Positions 6,250 through 9,281 of a stretch of DNA of 9,281 nt are shown here, piece after piece; within the stretch, counting starts at the first letter, position 1, and each line of letters starts with the position of its first letter. The notes under the pieces were generated by a model. It was given only the letters and a program-made list of their open reading frames with translations, did no database searches and was not told where the DNA came from. The stretch lies in NCBI GenBank assembly GCA_030611625.1, contig JAUWPK010000119.1, positions 1-9,281 on the forward strand, in the 5' to 3' direction. The position numbers and the translations under genes are program-made. The stretch comes from Promethearchaeum sp. GTDB lineage: Archaea; Asgardarchaeota; Lokiarchaeia; Sigyniarchaeales; Promethearchaeaceae.

Positions 6250-6507
6250 ATGAAAATTATAAGTTCAATCAAATTCGAGTTTAATTCACCAAATGATGCG
6301 GAGATTTTTTATAAAAGTTTTATTCCTGAATTTCAAGATATGCCCATGAAACGATCAAAGTGGACAATCTCCAATCCTAAAGCAGATTCTAATGATATAA
6401 TTTTTCAAATTAACTCTGAAGATGCTACCGCTTTTCGTGCAACAATTAATTCATTAATTCAATTTGCAAATATTGTTGAAAAAACACTCAATTTAATAAA
6501 AATTTAG
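6250..6507 (+). CDS. pcc1: KEOPS complex subunit Pcc1
   Basis: Pcc1 is the small dimerising subunit of KEOPS, the complex (Kae1, Bud32, Cgi121, Pcc1) that makes the universal tRNA modification t6A at position 37. The 85-residue protein fits the family's beta-alpha-beta-beta-alpha plan and typical length of 75-90: SSIKFEFNSPNDAEIFYKSF at the start, the conserved RSKWTIS strand (35-41), and IIFQINSEDATAFRATINSL containing the ED(L/A)xAxRAxxNS signature with R63, followed by a C-terminal helix. ATG 6250 is preferred; TTG 6244 would add two residues. No good ribosome site is visible, which fits translation coupled to, or readthrough from, rpl37ae. Its place after rpl37ae in the exosome neighbourhood agrees with other archaea. 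Confidence 0.9.
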   Translation: MKIISSIKFEFNSPNDAEIFYKSFIPEFQDMPMKRSKWTISNPKADSNDIIFQINSEDATAFRATINSLIQFANIVEKTLNLIKI

Positions 6508-6573
6508 AATTTATTACACATCTTCACTAAATTTTTTTAAGGATTAATCCACATAGAGATCATAATTCTTTTT

Positions 6574-6578
6574 AGGAG
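6574..6578 (+). promoter_or_regulatory. Ribosome binding site for the coiled-coil gene
   Basis: AGGAG lies 10 nt before ATG 6589, a good archaeal match and spacing, supporting this start and the reality of the gene. Confidence 0.7.
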
Positions 6579-6588
6579 AAAAATAAAT

Positions 6589-7209
6589 ATGCCCATTGTA
6601 ACACATGAAGATGCAATAGAACTAGCTAAATTAGATGTTGAAGTGGCTCACTTATTTACAAAAATAGCCCATAAGATTAACTCACTAGGATCCCAAGAGA
6701 AAAAACTTGGAGAAATGTATCAAGGTTATGGTAAAGACTTACAAGTGTATCAACGTAAGCTTCGAGACAAGAGTAAGCAAATGGATGTACTTTCTCGTGA
6801 AGATCATTCAGGGGTTGACTCTGAAGATGTTTCTGAGTGTAAAAAGAGAATACACGATGTAGATGATCAAATTAAGATGATTGAAGCTTTTGAAGGATCT
6901 TTGAAGGATCTTTCACTTCAAAAGAAAGGTCTAACGAAGAAAATGCAAGAATATTCGAAATTGATAATCCATAATGCAAAAATTCGAAAAAGTATCGTTC
7001 TTGTAGGGTTGAAAATCGATAAAGCCAAAAATAAAATGGTAGCTGCTGAATCGATTTCGAACGATGAGGATAGAATGAAGGATATTGAACGGGAATTTGA
7101 ACGCTCAAACAAAGAATTAGGTAAGAAATGGGAGCAAATTCTGGAAGAACGTAGTGAAGTTAACGAAGTTTGGAAAGCTTTGAAGGATTCAATAGACGAA
7201 TTTGAATAA
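6589..7209 (+). CDS. All-helical coiled-coil protein of unknown function
   Basis: I do not recognise a named family. The 206 residues are charged, almost free of proline (one, at position 2) and contain long heptad-like stretches: helix about 8-68, a short acidic break at 70-82 (REDHSGVDSEDVS), helix about 83-155, a second acidic break at 155-163, and a final helix about 163-206 with two tryptophans (WEQILEER, VWKALKD). This suggests an antiparallel three-helix coiled coil or elongated bundle. No signal peptide or membrane segment is seen. In many archaea the gene after pcc1 is prefoldin beta (about 120 residues, two helices joined by beta hairpins); this protein is longer and lacks visible hairpins, so it is not a typical prefoldin. 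A BAR-like membrane-shaping bundle is possible but speculative. An 11-nt perfect tandem repeat lies at 6891-6912. Confidence 0.85.
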   Translation: MPIVTHEDAIELAKLDVEVAHLFTKIAHKINSLGSQEKKLGEMYQGYGKDLQVYQRKLRDKSKQMDVLSREDHSGVDSEDVSECKKRIHDVDDQIKMIEAFEGSLKDLSLQKKGLTKKMQEYSKLIIHNAKIRKSIVLVGLKIDKAKNKMVAAESISNDEDRMKDIEREFERSNKELGKKWEQILEERSEVNEVWKALKDSIDEFE

Positions 7210-7234
7210 AATCTGAAAATAACCACTTTTTTGA

Positions 7235-7245
7235 TTTTTTTTACC
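7235..7245 (+). terminator. T8-ACC terminator tract after the coiled-coil gene
   Basis: Eight T's followed by ACC, with another T-rich patch just upstream (TTTTTTGA at 7227-7234), lie 25 nt after the stop at 7209. This probably ends the rpl37ae-pcc1-coiled-coil unit. Confidence 0.5.
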
Positions 7246-7329
7246 AATAAATTTCTCTTAACATCTCGTGATGTTCATTTAGAGAGCGAATTACTACATT
7301 TTTATAATAAGTTTTTAAATTATTTTTTC

Positions 7330-7508
7330 CACGTTCATGTAAATCTTCTAAAGCCTCAATCAATTATGACCAGCGGCTGTAAATGTTGTAAATACTACTC
7401 ACCAAAGATTTTTATCGTTGCTCCAAATCCCGATCCATGAAAAATTTTGCCATTACTTAAAACTAAAACCGCATCGCGCTTTTCCATAAGTGACTTGATC
7501 GAAACCAT
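7330..7508 (-). pseudogene. carA: Decayed 5' fragment of carbamoyl-phosphate synthase small subunit
   Basis: On the minus strand ATG 7508 opens a 37-codon frame ending in TAG at 7397-7395. Its sequence DAVLVLSNGKIFHGSGFGAT followed by IKIFGE matches the CarA N-terminus (A-LVL-x-(D/N)G-x-F-x-G-x-FGA, then GE). After the stop, another frame continues with VFTTFTAAGHN, comparable to the family's GEVVFTTxMTGYxE, and a third frame then gives IEALEDL, comparable to the EALTDPS that follows. At least two frameshifts therefore separate the pieces, and nothing of the remaining 300 or so residues is recognisable. Functional CarA supplies ammonia from glutamine to CarB for pyrimidine and arginine synthesis; this copy cannot do so. 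No carB is in the window. The right-hand limit of decay near 7330 is approximate. Confidence 0.6.
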
Positions 7509-7509
7509 G

Positions 7510-7670
7510 TTCTATTTTTTCTATAAACTAATTCCAATAAATATATGCTCGAAAATGTAGTTCTGGGCTAACAATTAACTTTTTCAATTCATTTTCATTT
7601 ATTTAATTTTACCCAAAAAAATGAGATAAAAAAAAATGATAAATAATAATGAAATTTTAATAAATCAAAA
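7510..7670. other. Non-coding spacer between the carA remnant and the next gene
   Basis: This stretch is AT-rich, with no open frame of protein-like composition. Its right part holds T-runs on the minus strand that probably terminate the gene ending at 7671. Confidence 0.5.
7613..7638 (-). terminator. Double T-run terminator of the 7671-8465 gene
   Basis: Read on the minus strand, a run of nine T's and then one of seven T's (before GGG) follow the stop by about 33 and 50 nt. Tandem T-runs are typical of archaeal 3' ends. Confidence 0.5.
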
Positions 7671-8465
7671 TTATAAATTTGCTTGATAAACAGGTTCTAA
7701 ACTTATTTTTTGCATAAATTCATTGATTTCTTTCATTTCCTCATCATCAAATGCATCAATCAATATGGATACGCTACCTTCTGCACCCCCAATTCCTCCA
7801 GATGCCACATGATATGCTTCACAATCAAAGATAATTTCCATTGCTTCAACTTCAGTAATAACAGTAGCACCTGGTATAGGAATTAAACCACAAGAAATAC
7901 CCTCTGCAGGTGGGTCCATATTTTCTGTGCCCATTACCTCCATTAAACTATAAACATTTCCGAAAATCAATTTTTCAAGCCCAATTGGACATATTATTTC
8001 GATTCCCTTTGCTTGAAGGATCCCTTGTAAGGATCCAATACTTCCTCCGCTTTCTCCACCAACAAGAACTGCAGGAATTCCGTTTATATCGAGTGCGTTT
8101 GCTCCCTTGATATAAATGTCCCCGTTATGAAATCGCTTGAACTCTTTTGTTCTGTCTTCATATTCTTTTGGAACACCTTTCCGCAAAAGAACTTCCTTTT
8201 TGCGATTTCCTCTATTTATTCCCCATTTCATAAATTTTTCTCCGGGAATAATCTGCCCTGCTGTATAATCCCCTTTATTAAATTCATCTTCAATATTTTT
8301 TAATTTATAAAGTTCTTCTAAAACGTAAGCATTTGTAGATCCTCCACCGATAAAAATTTTCTTAGAATCTAAAGCTTCTCTTACTTGTGGCATATTACAG
8401 ATTCCCTTTGCTATTAATCGTCGTGATTGGGAAGGATTAAGTATAAAGGCTTTTCTATTTTTCAT
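7671..8465 (-). CDS. Conserved protein of unknown function with GGGSTNAYVLEEL motif
   Basis: The 264-residue protein resembles a conserved uncharacterised family I recall from bacteria and archaea, for which I know no established function. Visible hallmarks are FILNPSQSRRLIAKGI (7-22), the glycine-rich FIGGGSTNAYVLEELYKL (38-55), DIYIKGANALDINGIPAVLV (116-135), GGESGGSIGSLQGIL (136-150), PIGLEKLI (160-167), IPIPGATVITEVEAMEIIF (195-213) and HVASGGIGGAEGSV (219-232). The repeated glycine loops after beta strands and the alternating strand/helix pattern suggest a nucleotide- or sugar-phosphate-binding alpha/beta fold; the exact ligand cannot be stated. No signal or membrane segment is seen, so it is cytoplasmic. 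ATG 8465 is selected by AAGGTG at 8472-8477; TTG 8492 would add nine residues. It is divergent from archease with 78 bp between them. Confidence 0.85.
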   Translation of the reverse strand: MKNRKAFILNPSQSRRLIAKGICNMPQVREALDSKKIFIGGGSTNAYVLEELYKLKNIEDEFNKGDYTAGQIIPGEKFMKWGINRGNRKKEVLLRKGVPKEYEDRTKEFKRFHNGDIYIKGANALDINGIPAVLVGGESGGSIGSLQGILQAKGIEIICPIGLEKLIFGNVYSLMEVMGTENMDPPAEGISCGLIPIPGATVITEVEAMEIIFDCEAYHVASGGIGGAEGSVSILIDAFDDEEMKEINEFMQKISLEPVYQANL

Positions 8466-8543
8466 GATGTGCACCTTGTAGTAACTTATCAAATGTGAGA
8501 TTTTTGAAAAAATTTTTCACTTTTTGAGTATTTGGAAAAGATA
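8466..8543. promoter_or_regulatory. Divergent promoter region with imperfect dyad
   Basis: These 78 bp must carry the starts of both flanking genes. AAGGTG (8472-8477, minus strand) is the ribosome site of the left gene. GTGA at 8495-8498 and TCAC at 8517-8520 bracket an A/T-rich core containing GAAAAA and TTTTTC arms, forming an imperfect dyad. A regulator binding here would affect both genes, but no TATA box can be assigned with confidence. Confidence 0.35.
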
Positions 8544-8954
8544 ATGGATAAAAAAAATCCTAATTACGGCTATGAATTTTTAAATCATCCTGCCGATGTA
8601 TGGGTTCATGCTTGGGGAAAAACATTTGAAGAAGCGATTGAAAATTGCGTTTATGCCTTAATGGAAACGATGTTTGAAGGAAATATTATCGAAAATAAAA
8701 TTACTCGGGATATTATTATAGAAGAGAACACAAAAGGATCGCTGCTGGTTGCATTTTTATCTGAATTTCTCTATATTTTTGATACGGAATATTTGATTTT
8801 TAATCATGTTAAAAATGCTCCGATAGTTAAAAATTCATCTGGAAAATTGGAAATCCATGCAAAATGTCAAGGAGAAGTTTTTGATCCATTAAAACACACT
8901 CCTGATATTGAAGTTAAAGCAATAACTTATTCTTATTTAGAAATTAATGAATAA
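8544..8954 (+). CDS. Archease, RtcB RNA-ligase activator, with short C-terminus
   Basis: Archease speeds up the RtcB tRNA-splicing ligase by promoting its guanylylation. The 136 residues carry family marks: YEFLNHPADVWVHAWGKTFE (10-29; the metal-binding Asp is D18), AIENCVYALMETM (31-43), LLVAFLSEFLYIFDTE (67-82) and GEVFDPLKHTPDIEVKAITY (110-129). After AITY the family normally has His and about 15 further residues ending in a hydrophobic-Asp motif whose aspartate helps bind metal; here the sequence is SYLEINE and then stop. The His is replaced by Ser and the final segment is missing. The downstream bases in other frames do not clearly restore it. ATG 8544 is used rather than TTG 8532, with GGA about 7 nt upstream. 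RtcB is not in the window. Confidence 0.9.
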   Translation: MDKKNPNYGYEFLNHPADVWVHAWGKTFEEAIENCVYALMETMFEGNIIENKITRDIIIEENTKGSLLVAFLSEFLYIFDTEYLIFNHVKNAPIVKNSSGKLEIHAKCQGEVFDPLKHTPDIEVKAITYSYLEINE

Positions 8955-8963
8955 AAAAAAAGA
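8954..8963 (-). terminator. T-run terminator for the right-hand minus-strand gene
   Basis: On the minus strand a run of about nine T's (A-run on the plus strand) lies some 50 nt after the stop at 9015 and touches the archease stop codon, so the two convergent 3' ends meet here. Confidence 0.4.
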
Positions 8964-9014
8964 ACAGATATTAAAATTGTATATGATATATGAGAAAAAT
9001 TGCTGGTACCATCA

Positions 9015-9281
9015 TTAAACTGTTTTTTCATCCTTTTTATTAATGTACATAATTACAATAACTAATATCATAACAAACAAAATCATTCCAACCCATGATA
9101 TTTTCATTATTAAATCTTCGCAGACAAGTATATAAATTGTAATTTCGATAAAAATAATTAGTGCCTCTAATGCAAAAGCAAGTGTATAAATCATACTCCC
9201 TTTATACCACGCAGGTCCAAGAAAATAAGGAAGATCTACATCCATTAACTTTAAAAAATCTCCGGATTTTCGAGTTTTTTG
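9015..9281 (-). CDS. Small membrane protein, probably 5'-truncated by window edge
   Basis: I do not recognise a family. The frame contains two hydrophobic segments: from ATG 9245, residues about 17-41 (MIYTLAFALEALIIFIEITI and on) and about 48-68 (ISWVGMILFVMILVIVIMYI), separated by the short polar CEDL, and a charged end NKKDEKTV. This indicates a two-span membrane hairpin. The frame stays open upstream of ATG 9245 to the edge (QKTRKSGDFLKL before MDVDLPYFLG), in a protein-like composition, so the true start may lie outside. If 9245 is the start the protein is 76 residues, with GGAG 14 nt upstream, a rather long spacing. It converges on archease with 60 bp between stops. Confidence 0.65.
   Translation of the reverse strand, partial: QKTRKSGDFLKLMDVDLPYFLGPAWYKGSMIYTLAFALEALIIFIEITIYILVCEDLIMKISWVGMILFVMILVIVIMYINKKDEKTV

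Noticed and set aside
6541..6550. Perfect 10-bp palindrome GGATTAATCC upstream of the coiled-coil gene
   Set aside because: A 10-bp palindrome is expected several times by chance in a window this size, and its position does not fit a TATA box or ribosome site.
7235..7242. T-runs as evidence of phage or mobile element borders
   Set aside because: They follow stop codons and fit ordinary archaeal termination.
7241..7363. Minus-strand 40-codon frame (TTG start) reading IEALEDLHERGKNNLK and on
   Set aside because: It looks somewhat protein-like, but its beginning overlaps the piece comparable to CarA and it has no ribosome site; better treated as part of the decayed region than as a gene.
7231..7440. 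Plus-strand 69-codon frame starting with TTG, containing CKCCKYY
   Set aside because: It runs antisense across the carA remnant, starts inside a T-rich terminator, has no ribosome site, and its composition is that of antisense AT-rich DNA.
1..9281. tRNA, rRNA, CRISPR array or insertion sequence
   Set aside because: No spacer stretch shows tRNA-type conserved bases, regularly spaced repeats, transposase-like frames or terminal inverted repeats with target duplications.

Overview
This is an AT-rich archaeal chromosome segment. The core is the conserved archaeal proteasome/exosome gene neighbourhood: proteasome alpha subunit, SBDS, Rrp4, Rrp41, Rrp42, then ribosomal protein L37Ae and the KEOPS subunit Pcc1. 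No bacterial marker is present. Shine-Dalgarno sites are of the AGGTG/GGAGG type, several starts are GTG, and gene ends carry T-runs typical of archaeal termination. An Asgard (Promethearchaeota) source would fit the AT-rich composition, the lysine-rich tail on Rrp41 and the FYVE-like finger, but that is inference; the sequence alone only establishes an archaeon.

Layout. 1-662: proteasome alpha gene, cut off at its 5' end. 663-857: a spacer with a T-run and mutually exclusive inverted repeats. 858-4343: a tight plus-strand operon SBDS-rrp4-rrp41-rrp42 (spacings 50 bp, 2 bp and a 4-bp overlap) ending in an 11-T tract. 4369-5509: two minus-strand genes that break the usual continuity between rrp42 and rpl37ae. 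One is an unrecognised protein with no usable start codon in frame, probably frameshifted. The other is a membrane protein with an eight-cysteine FYVE-like zinc finger. 5510-5897: a 388-bp spacer with divergent promoters. 5898-7209: rpl37ae, pcc1 and an all-helical coiled-coil protein. 7210-7670: a non-coding stretch holding a decayed 5' fragment of carbamoyl-phosphate synthase small subunit (carA) on the minus strand. 7671-8465: a conserved protein of unknown function on the minus strand, divergent from archease (8544-8954). 9015-9281: a minus-strand membrane protein running off the right edge.

How the genes work together. The exosome operon supplies the RNA-degrading hexamer (Rrp41 catalytic, Rrp42 structural) and its RNA-binding cap (Rrp4). 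SBDS and L37Ae concern the large ribosomal subunit, Pcc1 belongs to the tRNA t6A complex, and archease activates the tRNA ligase RtcB, so most recognised genes serve RNA maturation and turnover, next to the proteasome. The least ordinary parts are the long lysine-rich tail on Rrp41, the minus-strand pair inserted after rrp42, the coiled-coil protein downstream of pcc1, an archease lacking the usual C-terminal end, and the carA remnant.
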